From BJGV01 sp965205785 (GTDB lineage Bacteria > Pseudomonadota > Gammaproteobacteria > Burkholderiales > Nitrosomonadaceae), in the NCBI GenBank assembly GCA_965205785.1, contig OZ242188.1:1612001-1676000 (forward strand): a stretch of 64,000 nucleotides of DNA, read 5' to 3'. A program made the translations under genes and the position numbers. Below the pieces are notes generated by a model. It had not been told where the DNA came from. It searched no databases and saw only the letters and a program-made list of their open reading frames with translations. How positions within the stretch are numbered: the stretch's first letter is position 1; each line of letters opens with the position of its first letter. Shown here one piece after another: positions 26,834-36,637 of the stretch.

Positions 26834-28141
26834 ATGATCCCGATTAAATTTTATAGTGAACGCCGCCAACAACTAGCATCACTGATGCAAAAAGGGATAG
26901 CTATTATCCCGACTTCTCCAGAGAGGATACGAAGTCGTGATGGCCATTATCCCTATCGATTCGATAGTTATTTTTATTATTTGACAGGTTTTAGTGAACC
27001 AGAAGCGATGCTGATCATGATAGTTGGAAATGAAATAAGTGAGACTAGGAATATACTATTCTGTCAGGACAAAGATATAGAACGTGAGATTTGGAGTGGT
27101 TTCCGACATGGTCCTGAGTCTGCAAAAGAAGTTTTTAATATTGATGAAGCATATCCTATTTCAAGTGTGAATGAGATGTTACCTAAATTACTTATTGACC
27201 AACCTAAAATATATTTTGCATTAGGGCAAGATGCTGGATGGGACTTGCGGCTGACTGGTTGGCTTAATCAAGTGCGTGAGCAGTCTCGAAGCGGTCTTTC
27301 CACACCAACAGAGATCTGTGATAGTCGAATGCTGATAGATGAGATGCGCTTATTCAAAAGTACAGAAGAGCTTCGGCTCATGCGTTATGCAGCAGAAATT
27401 TCTGGTAGTGCTCATTGTCGTGCGATGAAAGTAACTCGTCCTGGCATGAAAGAATATGAAATTGAGGCAGAATTTTTGTACGAATTCCGGAATCATGGTG
27501 CAGAAGCGCCTGCTTATACTCCAATTGTTGCGGGTGGTGCAAATGCATGCGTGTTGCATTATGTTAAGAACAATATGGAATTAATATCAGGCGATTTACT
27601 ATTAGTTGATGCTGGTTGCGAGCTGCATGGGTACGCTGCAGATATTACTCGTACATTTCCTGTAAATGGCAAATTTAATTCAGTACAAAAAGATATATAT
27701 CAGTTAGTTCTGTCTGCACAGTCTGCAGCAATTAGTGCTGTGCAGCCAGGAAATTCTTGGGATAAGCCACATACGGCAGCACTGAAGGTATTAGTACAGG
27801 GATTTGTTGATTTGGGTCTATGTCACGGAAGTATAGATTCCGTTATTGAGTCTGAAGACTATAGACGTTTTTACATGCATCGAACTGGCCATTGGTTAGG
27901 ACTGGATGTACATGATGTAGGAGAATATAAGAGAGATGGAAAATGGCGTTTATTCGAACCAGGAATGACTTTAACCGTAGAGCCGGGTTGTTACATTCGT
28001 CCGGCAGAAAATGTACCTGATCATTTTTGGAATATTGGTGTTCGTATTGAAGATGATGTAGTCGTAACGAGTTCTGGTTGCGAGATATTATCAGCATCTG
28101 CACCAAAGTCTATTGATGAAATTGAAGAGTTAATGCGATGA
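26834..28141 (+). CDS. pepP: Xaa-Pro aminopeptidase
   Basis: A metallopeptidase that removes the residue before an N-terminal proline. The N-terminal AMPP_N domain (about 1-130) is followed by the M24 pita-bread catalytic domain. The five metal ligands are visible: the two aspartates in VDAGCELHGYAADITRTFP, the histidine in GHWLGLDVHDVG, and glutamates in TVEPGCY and GVRIEDDV. The ATG at 26834 gives 435 residues, near E. coli PepP at 441. A TTG 12 codons earlier is less likely. Its TGA overlaps the ATG of the next gene. Confidence 0.93.
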   Translation: MIPIKFYSERRQQLASLMQKGIAIIPTSPERIRSRDGHYPYRFDSYFYYLTGFSEPEAMLIMIVGNEISETRNILFCQDKDIEREIWSGFRHGPESAKEVFNIDEAYPISSVNEMLPKLLIDQPKIYFALGQDAGWDLRLTGWLNQVREQSRSGLSTPTEICDSRMLIDEMRLFKSTEELRLMRYAAEISGSAHCRAMKVTRPGMKEYEIEAEFLYEFRNHGAEAPAYTPIVAGGANACVLHYVKNNMELISGDLLLVDAGCELHGYAADITRTFPVNGKFNSVQKDIYQLVLSAQSAAISAVQPGNSWDKPHTAALKVLVQGFVDLGLCHGSIDSVIESEDYRRFYMHRTGHWLGLDVHDVGEYKRDGKWRLFEPGMTLTVEPGCYIRPAENVPDHFWNIGVRIEDDVVVTSSGCEILSASAPKSIDEIEELMR

Positions 28142-28506
28142 ATGAAAATTGGAAAATAATAGTTAAAAAAGCTTCTGGGTTTGAGGAAAGAAATTCTCAA
28201 GAAGAGATGAATACTTCGCCTACAACTAAACGATGGATGACATATCTAGTACTGATCCCGATATTAATTCTGTTGGCAATTCTTGGCATTTTCTTTTTTG
28301 CTGCATTTTTAGCATTATTTGCTATAGCTGCTGTTGGTTTTGGTATTCGGTTTTGGTGGTTAAAACGTGAATTAGCTAAATCTGTAGGTTCAGAGAGTCC
28401 GGTAGATACAGTAGAAAAAGAGACGGTTGAAGGGGAATATGTTGTGGTAGATGAGAGTGATCAGGCTACTGAAGCAAAAATGAGAAGAGACAGGGCAGAC
28501 AATTAA
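28138..28506 (+). CDS. Uncharacterised membrane-anchored protein between pepP and ubiH
   Basis: A 122-residue protein with a charged N-terminal stretch, one long hydrophobic region (about residues 35-70, one or two helices) and an acidic C-terminal tail. Its start overlaps the pepP stop by 4 bases (ATGA), and ubiH follows after 34 bases, so it is translated as part of the pepP-ubiH operon. I do not recognise a family. Small poorly conserved membrane proteins occur at this place in other genomes. Confidence 0.65.
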   Translation: MNENWKIIVKKASGFEERNSQEEMNTSPTTKRWMTYLVLIPILILLAILGIFFFAAFLALFAIAAVGFGIRFWWLKRELAKSVGSESPVDTVEKETVEGEYVVVDESDQATEAKMRRDRADN

Positions 28507-28540
28507 ATCTGACAATAAATCAAATCTGAGTAAGGAAACT

Positions 28541-29707
28541 GTGGTATCCGGCAACCATTACGATCTTGTCATAATAGGCGGTGGTCCAATAGGGATGTCT
28601 TTGGCCATTGCGTTACGTAATAGTGGTTTGTCTATCCTGTTGCTAGAAGCTCGTAAGGCACCGGAAAAAAATGAAGACCCACGCCCATTAGCTTTCTCTC
28701 ATGGCAGCCGGTTAATTTTGCAGCGCCTGAGTGTATGGGAATCCTTACCAGAAATTTCTCCCATTACAACTATACATATTTCTAATCGCGGTGGTTTTGG
28801 GCGTACTGTACTAACTGCTAGCGAAATTGATGTGCCAGCTTTAGGCTATGTAATACTCCATCATGATGTATTTAGAGTAATGCACAAGAAATTGCAAGAT
28901 TGTGGAGTTGACTATCTTACAGAGGCTCAGGTAACACAATTAAAGTCTAATACAACAGAGGGACAGGTTGAGTTTCAACATAATGGGAAATTAAGACAGG
29001 TAACAGCAAATTTATTAGTACTAGCAGATGGCGGTCGTCTTACTGGGCAAGTTGAAGGAGTCACTCAGCATGTGCAGGACTATGAGCAGTGGGCGATTGT
29101 GGCAAGAATTGGAACTTCAATTCCCCAGTGTGGAACAGCTTATGAACGGTTCACTTCTGATGGGCCTGTTGCTTTTTTACCTCTTGGTAAGCATTTTTCC
29201 TTAGTATGGACTGTTTCTCCATCAGCAGCACAAGAGATTCTCAAGTTAGATGATGTTACATTTTTAGCACAGCTACATAGCCATTTTGGTGATCGTCTTG
29301 GACAGCTTACCTGTGCTGGCAAACGTGCTGGTTTTCCACTAGCACTAAAATATGCAACACCTGTGTCAGCACGTCGAATTGTATTGATTGGAAATGCAGC
29401 ACAAACTTTACACCCTGTTGCAGGACAAGGCTTTAATTTAGGGTTACGTGATGCTTGGGAACTATCAGGAGAAATCATTGCAATGCCTTCTGGTGTCGGT
29501 TCTCCTGTTATGCTTTCAAGATATCAGGCCAAACGGCAGGCTGACAGTGGAGGGGGAAGATTTTTTACAGATTCCTTGGTTAAACTCTTTTCCAATGATA
29601 ATATTTTGTTACAGGGAATCCGTGGAATTGGGTTAAGTGCCCTTGATTGCTTACCACCAGCTAAGCGTTTTGTAGCTAAACGTATGATGTTTGGTTCAAG
29701 AGGATAA
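28541..29707 (+). CDS. ubiH: FAD-dependent ubiquinone biosynthesis hydroxylase (UbiH/VisC family)
   Basis: A flavin monooxygenase that hydroxylates the ubiquinone ring. The dinucleotide-binding IIGGGPIGMS lies near residue 11, and the second FAD motif GNAAQTLHPVAGQGFNLGLR is around residue 284. The 388 residues are family length. Start is GTG with AAGGA 5 bases upstream. The pepP-ubiH order is conserved in proteobacteria. Whether it acts as UbiH, UbiF or UbiI cannot be decided from sequence alone. Confidence 0.87.
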   Translation: MVSGNHYDLVIIGGGPIGMSLAIALRNSGLSILLLEARKAPEKNEDPRPLAFSHGSRLILQRLSVWESLPEISPITTIHISNRGGFGRTVLTASEIDVPALGYVILHHDVFRVMHKKLQDCGVDYLTEAQVTQLKSNTTEGQVEFQHNGKLRQVTANLLVLADGGRLTGQVEGVTQHVQDYEQWAIVARIGTSIPQCGTAYERFTSDGPVAFLPLGKHFSLVWTVSPSAAQEILKLDDVTFLAQLHSHFGDRLGQLTCAGKRAGFPLALKYATPVSARRIVLIGNAAQTLHPVAGQGFNLGLRDAWELSGEIIAMPSGVGSPVMLSRYQAKRQADSGGGRFFTDSLVKLFSNDNILLQGIRGIGLSALDCLPPAKRFVAKRMMFGSRG

Positions 29708-29834
29708 TTAGTGTTAAACAATTTTTTTTGATTTTTATTAATAATTTCTTTCCCTGAAATTGTCATAGGTTTAGAATTACAGTCTGTACAAAATTATTTC
29801 TCCGTATTTTCTTTCTCATCATTTAATAAGAGTT

Positions 29835-30848
29835 ATGCAGATCGGTCCTTATATTCTCAAAAATAATTTGATGGTAGCGCCTATGGCAGGAGTAACTGAC
29901 CGTCCATTTCGACAATTGTGTAAGAAAATGGGTGCAGGAATGGCAATATCGGAAATGGTGTCTTGTAACTCACTATTATGGGGGTCTGAGAAGACTAAAC
30001 GCCGTGCTAATCATGAAGGAGAAGTAGATCCAATTTCAGTGCAGATTGCTGGGGCTGATCCAACAATGATGGCGCAAGCTGCTTCCTATAATGTAGAGCA
30101 GGGAGCACAAATTATAGATATTAATATGGGTTGTCCAGCTAAAAAGATTTGTAATACGATGGCTGGTTCTGCATTGTTACAGAATGAGAAATTGGTAGGA
30201 AAAATACTTGATTCTGTAGTTAGTGCTGTAGATGTACCTGTTACACTAAAAATTCGTACCGGCTGGGATAAAGAGCACAAGAATGCACGTGCTATAGCAC
30301 GTATAGCAGAGAATGCGGGGATACAAGCTCTTGCTATTCATGGTAGAACAAGAGCCTGTGCCTATAAGGGAAAAGCAGAGTATGAGACAATCGCTGCTGT
30401 AAAAAGCTACGTGAAGATACCTATTATTGCAAATGGTGATATTGATACACCAGAAAAAGCCAAGAGTGTACTTGAGCATACTGCAGCAGATGCTGTAATG
30501 ATTGGACGTGCTGCTCAGGGGAGGCCTTGGATATTCCGAGAAATTAGTTATTATCTGACTACAGGGAGTCATCTTCCATTACCTGAGGTCAATGAAATTC
30601 ATTATGTGCTAGTTAATCATTTGCATGATCTTTATGATTTTTATGGAGAATATTCTGGAGTACGTATTGCGCGCAAACATATCTCTTGGTATACAAAGGG
30701 CTTGATTGGTTCTGCAGTGTTTCGCCATACTATGAATCAATTGCAAACTACTGACCAGCAATTATCTGCTGTCAATGAATTTTTTAGAGATTTATCTGGT
30801 TATGGAGAGCGATTGACTTATATTGGACGCGAGGAATTAGCTGCATGA
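29835..30848 (+). CDS. dusB: tRNA-dihydrouridine synthase B
   Basis: An FMN enzyme that reduces uridine to dihydrouridine in tRNA. The TIM-barrel N-terminus shows VAPMAGVTDRPFR and the active-site INMGCPAKKICN with Cys-100. The binding segments KIRTGW, AIHGRTR and NGDIDTPEKA follow. The 337 residues are normal. Its TGA overlaps the ATG of fis (ATGA), the conserved dusB-fis operon. Confidence 0.95.
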   Translation: MQIGPYILKNNLMVAPMAGVTDRPFRQLCKKMGAGMAISEMVSCNSLLWGSEKTKRRANHEGEVDPISVQIAGADPTMMAQAASYNVEQGAQIIDINMGCPAKKICNTMAGSALLQNEKLVGKILDSVVSAVDVPVTLKIRTGWDKEHKNARAIARIAENAGIQALAIHGRTRACAYKGKAEYETIAAVKSYVKIPIIANGDIDTPEKAKSVLEHTAADAVMIGRAAQGRPWIFREISYYLTTGSHLPLPEVNEIHYVLVNHLHDLYDFYGEYSGVRIARKHISWYTKGLIGSAVFRHTMNQLQTTDQQLSAVNEFFRDLSGYGERLTYIGREELAA

Positions 30849-31087
30849 CTATAATTAATGAGAATGAAATTGCGCGATGTGTACGTAAATCTGTGGAGGG
30901 TTACCTTAAAGACTTGGATGGAGAAAAACCACATCCAATATATGGAATGGTAATACGTAGTGTTGAGAAGCCATTAGTTGAACTAGTAATGAAATATGCT
31001 GAAGGGAATCAGACTCGTACTGCTGAATTACTTGGTATCAATCGAAATACTCTTCGAAATAAAATAAGACAATATCGAATCAAATAA
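30845..31087 (+). CDS. fis: Fis family DNA-binding protein
   Basis: A nucleoid-associated regulator that bends DNA and acts at rRNA promoters, origins and recombination sites. The 80-residue protein ends in the helix-turn-helix EGNQTRTAELLGINRNTLRN followed by KIRQYRIK. Betaproteobacterial Fis is shorter than the 98 residues of E. coli and lacks part of the N-terminal arm. It is translationally coupled to dusB, as in most relatives. Confidence 0.93.
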   Translation: MTIINENEIARCVRKSVEGYLKDLDGEKPHPIYGMVIRSVEKPLVELVMKYAEGNQTRTAELLGINRNTLRNKIRQYRIK

Positions 31088-31162
31088 AGTGTAGCTGTAT
31101 AAGGGCAAGTAGTATTTGCAATTTATGACATTAATTAACGCTCTGTATTTGTGTGCCGGAAT

Positions 31163-32725
31163 ATGACGATCAAACAAGCTTTAATTAGTGTTTCAGATAA
31201 AACAGGCATTGTTGAGTTTGCACAGGCGTTAAGTCAGTGCGGCGTGACTATCCTTTCAACTGGTGGTACTGCCAAAGAGTTGAAAAATGCTGGTGTAGAT
31301 GTAATCGAGGTAAGCCACTATACCGGTTTTCCAGAAATGCTTGATGGTCGGGTCAAAACCCTTCATCCAAAAATCCATGCTGGCATCCTAGCTCAAAGAG
31401 ATTTACCTGCTCATATGGAGATTATGGAAGAAATGTCTCTTCCAACTATTGAGCTGGTAGTGGTAAATCTTTATCCATTTAGTGAGACAATTGCTAAAGA
31501 TAATTCCAGCCTAGAAGAGGCAATAGAGAATATTGATATTGGTGGTCCGACTATGGTTCGTGCTGCAGCAAAGAATTATAAGAATGTGACGGTAGTAACA
31601 GACCCTGAAGATTATGACTTCGTACTTGATGAAATAAGATCAAATGATTGTATAGTTTCACAGGAAAGTTGTTTTCAACTTGCTTGTAAGGCGTTCTCTC
31701 ATACTGCTGCTTACGATAGTGCAATCAGTAATTACCTCACTGGAATTAGTTCAGAAGGACAACATAAAAGTTTCCCTACAAATCTTAATCTTAATTTTAC
31801 GATAGCTCAGGACCTGCGTTATGGAGAGAACCCGCACCAGGGAGCTGCACTCTACAGGGATCTTTCATCTGCTGCTCCTGGAAGTCTTGCTAACTATACT
31901 CAACTACAAGGGAAAGAGCTTTCATATAACAATATTGCAGATGCAGACGCAGCGTGGGAGTGTGTAAAAACCTTTGATTCGCCAGCCTGTGTCATCATCA
32001 AGCATGCCAATCCATGTGGGGTTGCAGTATCTAATAATCCGCTTATGGCATACAAATCTGCATTTGCAACTGATCCAACATCTGCTTTTGGTGGCATCAT
32101 TGCCTTCAATCGAGAATTAGACGATGTTACTGCTGAAGCTATAATTAAACAGTTTGTTGAAGTGATAATTGTCCCGAGTATCACCAATGAAGCCAAAAAT
32201 CTTCTTGCCCAGAAGAAAAATGTACGTGTACTTATCCTACATTTGGGAGAAGGAAATAACACTCTTGACTTTAAACGTGTGGGCGGTGGCTTGCTAGTAC
32301 AAGCGCCAGATAATCTGAATATTGATACTAGTCATCTTAAAGTTGTGACTAAGATACAACCAACGCAGCAAGAAATGAAAGATTTATTATTTGCATGGCG
32401 TGTAGCTAAATTTGTTAAGTCTAATGCAATTGTATTTTGCTTGAATGGACAAACACTTGGTATAGGTGCGGGACAGATGAGTAGAGTTGATAGCGCACGT
32501 ATTGCTTCGATCAAAGCGCAGAATTCGGGACTCACATTAGCTGGTTCAGTCGTTTCTTCTGATGCTTTCTTTCCTTTTCGTGACGGGTTAGATGTAGTGG
32601 TTCAAGCAGGTGCAAAAGCAATTATTCAGCCTGGTGGCAGCATGCGTGATGAGGAGGTTATTGCTGCTGCAGATGAGCATGATGTGACAATGGTTTTTAC
32701 TAACACAAGACATTTTCGGCATTAA
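31163..32725 (+). CDS. purH: Bifunctional AICAR transformylase/IMP cyclohydrolase
   Basis: Carries out the last two steps of IMP synthesis. The N-terminal cyclohydrolase domain (about 1-195) begins MTIKQALISVSDKTGIVEF and has STGGTAKEL and DGRVKTLHPK. The C-terminal transformylase domain has LRYGENPHQ and KHANPCGVA, the latter containing the catalytic Lys-His. From the ATG at 31163, with CCGGA just upstream, the length is 520. A GTG four codons earlier is less likely. purD follows after 84 bases, and dusB-fis lies upstream. Confidence 0.95.
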   Translation: MTIKQALISVSDKTGIVEFAQALSQCGVTILSTGGTAKELKNAGVDVIEVSHYTGFPEMLDGRVKTLHPKIHAGILAQRDLPAHMEIMEEMSLPTIELVVVNLYPFSETIAKDNSSLEEAIENIDIGGPTMVRAAAKNYKNVTVVTDPEDYDFVLDEIRSNDCIVSQESCFQLACKAFSHTAAYDSAISNYLTGISSEGQHKSFPTNLNLNFTIAQDLRYGENPHQGAALYRDLSSAAPGSLANYTQLQGKELSYNNIADADAAWECVKTFDSPACVIIKHANPCGVAVSNNPLMAYKSAFATDPTSAFGGIIAFNRELDDVTAEAIIKQFVEVIIVPSITNEAKNLLAQKKNVRVLILHLGEGNNTLDFKRVGGGLLVQAPDNLNIDTSHLKVVTKIQPTQQEMKDLLFAWRVAKFVKSNAIVFCLNGQTLGIGAGQMSRVDSARIASIKAQNSGLTLAGSVVSSDAFFPFRDGLDVVVQAGAKAIIQPGGSMRDEEVIAAADEHDVTMVFTNTRHFRH

Positions 32726-32809
32726 CTTTTTTTATCAGAGATTTATGCATAAAAATTTAGCTCGATTCTTTCATTGTGTAGTAGTTTCTTCAGTAAATTT
32801 ATTCTGGGT

Positions 32810-34093
32810 ATGAAAGTACTGGTTATAGGTAGCGGAGGAAGAGAACATGCTTTAGCATGGAAATTAAAACAATCGCTGCGTGTAAATAAAGTTTTTGTTG
32901 CCCCGGGTAATGCTGGTACAGCTCTTGAAAAGGGGTTACAAAATATTCCGATATCTACTATTTCTGACCTTGTTGAGTTTGCAAAAAATGAACATATCGA
33001 AATTACTATAGTAGGCCCTGAAGCATTACTTGCAGAAGGTATAGTAGATGCTTTTCGTTTAGCTGGGCTAAAAATATTTGGCCCGACTAAGCAAGCTGTA
33101 CAATTAGAAGCATCCAAAGATTATTCAAAGGCTTTTATGCAGCGCCATAGTATTCCCACTGCAGCGTATGCTACTTTTTGTGATCCTGTAAAAGCCCATA
33201 AATACATAGATAAGATAGGTGCTCCAATTGTTATCAAAGCTGATGGGCTGGCTGCCGGTAAAGGTGTGAAAGTTGCAGTGACGTTGCTTGAGGCACATAA
33301 AGCAGTTGATGCAATGCTGGTTTCTAATAGTATGGGTGGAGCAGGAGAGAAGATTCTGATCGAGGAATTTTTAGAGGGAGAAGAGGTAAGTTTTATAGTT
33401 ATGGCCGATGGTAACCATATACTACCTTTTGCAACAAGCCGGGATTATAAGCGCCTGGAAGATAATAATCAGGGCCCCAATACTGGAGGTATGGGCGCAT
33501 ATTCCCCGGCACCAATAGTGACTCCTGAATTACATACAAAAATAATTAATGAAGTGATTGATCCAGTTATAAGAGGTATGGCAAAAGAAGGTCAGCTCTA
33601 TACTGGTTTTCTGTATGCTGGCTTGATGATTGGCAAGGGTGGGAGTATCAATGTATTAGAATATAATTGTCGTATGGGTGACCCTGAGACACAACCTATC
33701 ATGTTGCGACTAAAAAGTGATTTATCTGTTTTAGTTGAAAGTGCAATAGATGGTAGGCTTAATAATGTAGATGTAAAGTGGGATCATCGTGCAGCATTAG
33801 GAGTTGTTATGGCTACTCACGGTTATCCTGAAATGCCTCGTAAAGGGGATAAAATTTATGGTTTGTCAGAACTTATTTCTAATAATAAATTAGGGAAAGA
33901 TTTTCATGTATTCCAGGCTGGCACTAAGATTGATGGAAAGGATAACAAAGAAATAGTAACTGCTGGTGGTCGTGTGTTATGTGTTACAGCTCTGGGAGAA
34001 AACATAAAAGATGCTCGGCATCGCGCTTACAAGAAATCTGAAGAAATTGATTTTGATGGTCGTCAGATGCGATTAGATATTGGTTTGCAGTGA
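32810..34093 (+). CDS. purD: Phosphoribosylamine-glycine ligase
   Basis: An ATP-grasp enzyme that joins glycine to phosphoribosylamine in purine synthesis. It starts MKVLVIGSGGREHALAWKL, the family signature. The ATP-grasp core has VIKADGLAAGKGV near residue 140 and the metal-binding LEYNCRMGDPE near residue 282. The 427 residues are standard. An in-frame TTG upstream adds an unlikely 12 residues. purH and purD are probably co-transcribed. Confidence 0.96.
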   Translation: MKVLVIGSGGREHALAWKLKQSLRVNKVFVAPGNAGTALEKGLQNIPISTISDLVEFAKNEHIEITIVGPEALLAEGIVDAFRLAGLKIFGPTKQAVQLEASKDYSKAFMQRHSIPTAAYATFCDPVKAHKYIDKIGAPIVIKADGLAAGKGVKVAVTLLEAHKAVDAMLVSNSMGGAGEKILIEEFLEGEEVSFIVMADGNHILPFATSRDYKRLEDNNQGPNTGGMGAYSPAPIVTPELHTKIINEVIDPVIRGMAKEGQLYTGFLYAGLMIGKGGSINVLEYNCRMGDPETQPIMLRLKSDLSVLVESAIDGRLNNVDVKWDHRAALGVVMATHGYPEMPRKGDKIYGLSELISNNKLGKDFHVFQAGTKIDGKDNKEIVTAGGRVLCVTALGENIKDARHRAYKKSEEIDFDGRQMRLDIGLQ

Positions 34094-34180
34094 TTAATCC
34101 TTAGCTGTGAGTGCTATTAATTATAGATCTTATTTTGTAGATAAGACTAATTGTAATATTGATTCAGAATCTAATTAGTT

Positions 34181-35077
34181 ATGAATACAACTCAAGTCAA
34201 AGAATACCTTAGTACGCTGCAGGGCCAAATTATAAAGCGGCTTGAGCAGGTAGATGGTAAATGCTTTAAACGTGAAAAGTGGGAACGTACGGAAGGTGGT
34301 GGTGGTATGAGTTGTGTAATTGAGCAAGGTAATGTGTTTGAACGAGGTGGAGTAAATTATTCACATGTATTTGGTTTAGGTTTGCCCGCATCAGCAACTG
34401 CTGCAAGGCCTGAGTTATCTGGACGTTCGTTTGAAGCAATGGGTGTATCAATAGTGTTACACCCATATAATCCTTATGCGCCAACCGTTCACTTAAATGT
34501 ACGTTTCTTAGAGGCGTGTAAGGAAGGTGCTGAATCAGTATGGTGGTTTGGAGGTGGAATGGATTTGACGCCGTATTATGGTTTTGAGGAAGATGCTAAG
34601 CATTTCCATCAGACTTGTAAGGATTCTCTTCAGTCTTTTGACAATGGTTATCATGACCATTTCAAGAAATGGTGTGATAAATACTTTTATCTAAAGCATC
34701 GTAATGAGCCACGTGGTATAGGAGGAATTTTCTTTGATGATCTTAGCCAACCAGACTTCGATACCTGTTTCAATATAACAAAAAGTGTAGGAGACCATTT
34801 TTTACCTGCCTATATACCTATTTTAGAAAGGCGGAAGGATATATCTTATGGTGAACGTGAACGTGATTTTCAGGCTTATCGTCGTGGTCGATACGTAGAA
34901 TTTAATCTGGTTTGGGATCGTGGAACTCTTTTTGGCCTACAGTCTGGTGGCCGTACCGAATCTATACTTATGTCTTTGCCACCAATAGTCAAATGGCGCT
35001 ACGACTGGGAGCCGGTACAGGGTAGTGCAGAATCAGAGCTTTATACTAATTTTCTTATTATTAAGGACTGGGTGTAA
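34181..35077 (+). CDS. hemF: Oxygen-dependent coproporphyrinogen III oxidase
   Basis: Decarboxylates coproporphyrinogen III to protoporphyrinogen IX using oxygen in heme synthesis. The segments VWWFGGGMDLTPYYGFEEDA, GIGGIFFDDL and RGRYVEFNLVWDRGT are diagnostic, and 298 residues match the family. The use of the oxygen-requiring enzyme suggests an aerobic life. It follows purD by 87 bases, a conserved neighbourhood in betaproteobacteria. Confidence 0.96.
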   Translation: MNTTQVKEYLSTLQGQIIKRLEQVDGKCFKREKWERTEGGGGMSCVIEQGNVFERGGVNYSHVFGLGLPASATAARPELSGRSFEAMGVSIVLHPYNPYAPTVHLNVRFLEACKEGAESVWWFGGGMDLTPYYGFEEDAKHFHQTCKDSLQSFDNGYHDHFKKWCDKYFYLKHRNEPRGIGGIFFDDLSQPDFDTCFNITKSVGDHFLPAYIPILERRKDISYGERERDFQAYRRGRYVEFNLVWDRGTLFGLQSGGRTESILMSLPPIVKWRYDWEPVQGSAESELYTNFLIIKDWV

Positions 35078-35210
35078 TCAAGGCGATTAAGTTCATATGT
35101 AACAATAGGTAAAACATAGTATTTCATACTAGAAACTTAGTATTAAAAGTCGTTACTTTAGTGAGGCCTGAAATATTTATAATGCTGCTTCGTGTTTTAC
35201 GTAATTACTA

Positions 35211-35239
35211 TTGACATTAAGATACTGACACCGGAGAAT
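35211..35239 (+). promoter_or_regulatory. Candidate promoter upstream of the MCE-linked cluster
   Basis: TTGACA at 35211-35216 is a perfect -35 element; GAGAAT at 35234-35239 with a 17-base spacer matches four of six bases of the -10. It lies 80 bases before the small membrane protein gene that precedes the MCE operon. Only the -35 is convincing. Confidence 0.3.
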
Positions 35240-35318
35240 AAAATACAGATGATTTTTTCTTGGAAAGAGCGTTTATCAAGATAATTTATATTCTAGAAAT
35301 TAATATAGTGAGGATAAA

Positions 35319-35741
35319 ATGACTAATGACCAAATGGAAAATTGTGTTTATGCTCGAGTAGAAAAGTCAGGTGTAAACCTGGTTTCAAAGAAAGTTTATA
35401 GCACTATTGCAGCATTAATTATTTTATGTATCTATGTAATTATGACCGTGCCTGCTGTACATGCGGAGGATGCTTCTGGCGATTCTGGTGGCGCTGATTT
35501 TACTGTATCTGATACCGGTATGGAGGCGGCATCAGGTTTAGCTACAATCGTATATTTTCCACTTAAAGCTGTTTTTGCTCTTGGTGGTGGAATAGTAGGT
35601 GGTCTTACCTATGCATTCACAGGTGGGGATGAAGAAGCTACTAATAAAGTATGGCACACTAGTATGGAAGGGGACTATATGGTTAAACCTGAAAATTTGA
35701 CTGGGGAGAAGCCTCTTAATTTTATAGGCTCAGATGAATAA
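35319..35741 (+). CDS. Small exported or membrane protein of unknown function
   Basis: A 140-residue protein with a charged N-terminus, a hydrophobic segment (about 26-45) ending in a VHAEDA signal-peptidase-like site, and a second hydrophobic glycine-rich segment (VYFPLKAVFALGGGIVGGL, about 78-97). The C-terminal WHTSMEGDYMVKPENLTGEKPL resembles small uncharacterised proteins I associate with several proteobacteria, but I cannot name a family. A GAGGA site precedes the ATG. It lies 119 bases upstream of the MCE operon on the same strand and may belong to it. Confidence 0.7.
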   Translation: MTNDQMENCVYARVEKSGVNLVSKKVYSTIAALIILCIYVIMTVPAVHAEDASGDSGGADFTVSDTGMEAASGLATIVYFPLKAVFALGGGIVGGLTYAFTGGDEEATNKVWHTSMEGDYMVKPENLTGEKPLNFIGSDE

Positions 35742-35860
35742 TGATATTTTTTGCTCCATTTCCTGGAAATAAATAGATTCTTTAGGCCTGAAAAAAACTC
35801 TTCAATTGCCAGTGCTGCCATCATGCTAACTTTATAATTTTTAATTTGCATCATTGCCCC

Positions 35861-36619
35861 ATGCGACAAAACTCTTTATCGCGCTCCGGATTTGATACTC
35901 TAAGCAATAAACTTGTACGATCAGTGATTAGTTGGTGGCAGATTATCCATTTTGGTGCTGTTGCCTTAGTTCTTGTCTTGTCTCCATCTAGTTATGATAA
36001 GGCAAATCGTTCTGCGATTGCCAAACATATTTACATGAGTACCTGGCAAGTATTACTCTGGTTTACGACGTTGTGCGCACTTATCAGCCTGGTACTGGTG
36101 CGTATTATTGTTGTAACTGCTCTGAGTTATGGTTTGTCTCAATATGCACTGGAAGTAGTTGTACGGGTACTGGTTCTTGAGTTAATTCCACTTGGAGCAG
36201 CGCTCTTTGTGGTGTTGCGGTCGAATATGGAAATTAGTCCGGCAATGGCTGAAGATTCTATGCGTACCGAGGTTGTTCCACGTGTGATTGCAATTGCCTT
36301 TTCAGTGATAACGTTAGCTGCAGTGAGTAGTTTGGTTGCGCTAGTAATTGCATATATAGTTGTTTATGGCTTCTCCCCATGGGGACTCGCAGAATATACA
36401 CGTATGGTCGGACGAGTGTTTGATCCAGGAATTGCTGTGGCTTTTATTTTAAAAACAGTACTGTTTAGTTTGGCAGTTTCGATCATTCCAATCGCTACCG
36501 CAATGCAAACTAGACATCAATACATTGGGGTTACGAATTCTGTCCCGAAAGGTACAGTACGATTATTTCTAGCTTTGGTACTTATTGAAGGTGCCTCTTT
36601 GTCGATTAAATTTATTTAA
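35861..36619 (+). CDS. MlaE-type ABC lipid transporter permease
   Basis: Inner-membrane permease of an MCE (mammalian cell entry) lipid transport system. The 252 residues have about five membrane segments and the MlaE-family pattern RVLVLELIPLGAALFVVLRS, where MlaE has its conserved E-x-P-x-L region. The ATG at 35861 is chosen; a TTG five codons earlier is possible. The MlaD-like gene follows after 18 bases. In most MCE operons the ATPase gene is adjacent; here it is missing. Confidence 0.85.
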   Translation: MRQNSLSRSGFDTLSNKLVRSVISWWQIIHFGAVALVLVLSPSSYDKANRSAIAKHIYMSTWQVLLWFTTLCALISLVLVRIIVVTALSYGLSQYALEVVVRVLVLELIPLGAALFVVLRSNMEISPAMAEDSMRTEVVPRVIAIAFSVITLAAVSSLVALVIAYIVVYGFSPWGLAEYTRMVGRVFDPGIAVAFILKTVLFSLAVSIIPIATAMQTRHQYIGVTNSVPKGTVRLFLALVLIEGASLSIKFI

Positions 36620-36637
36620 AGCTGATAAACTAAAAGT

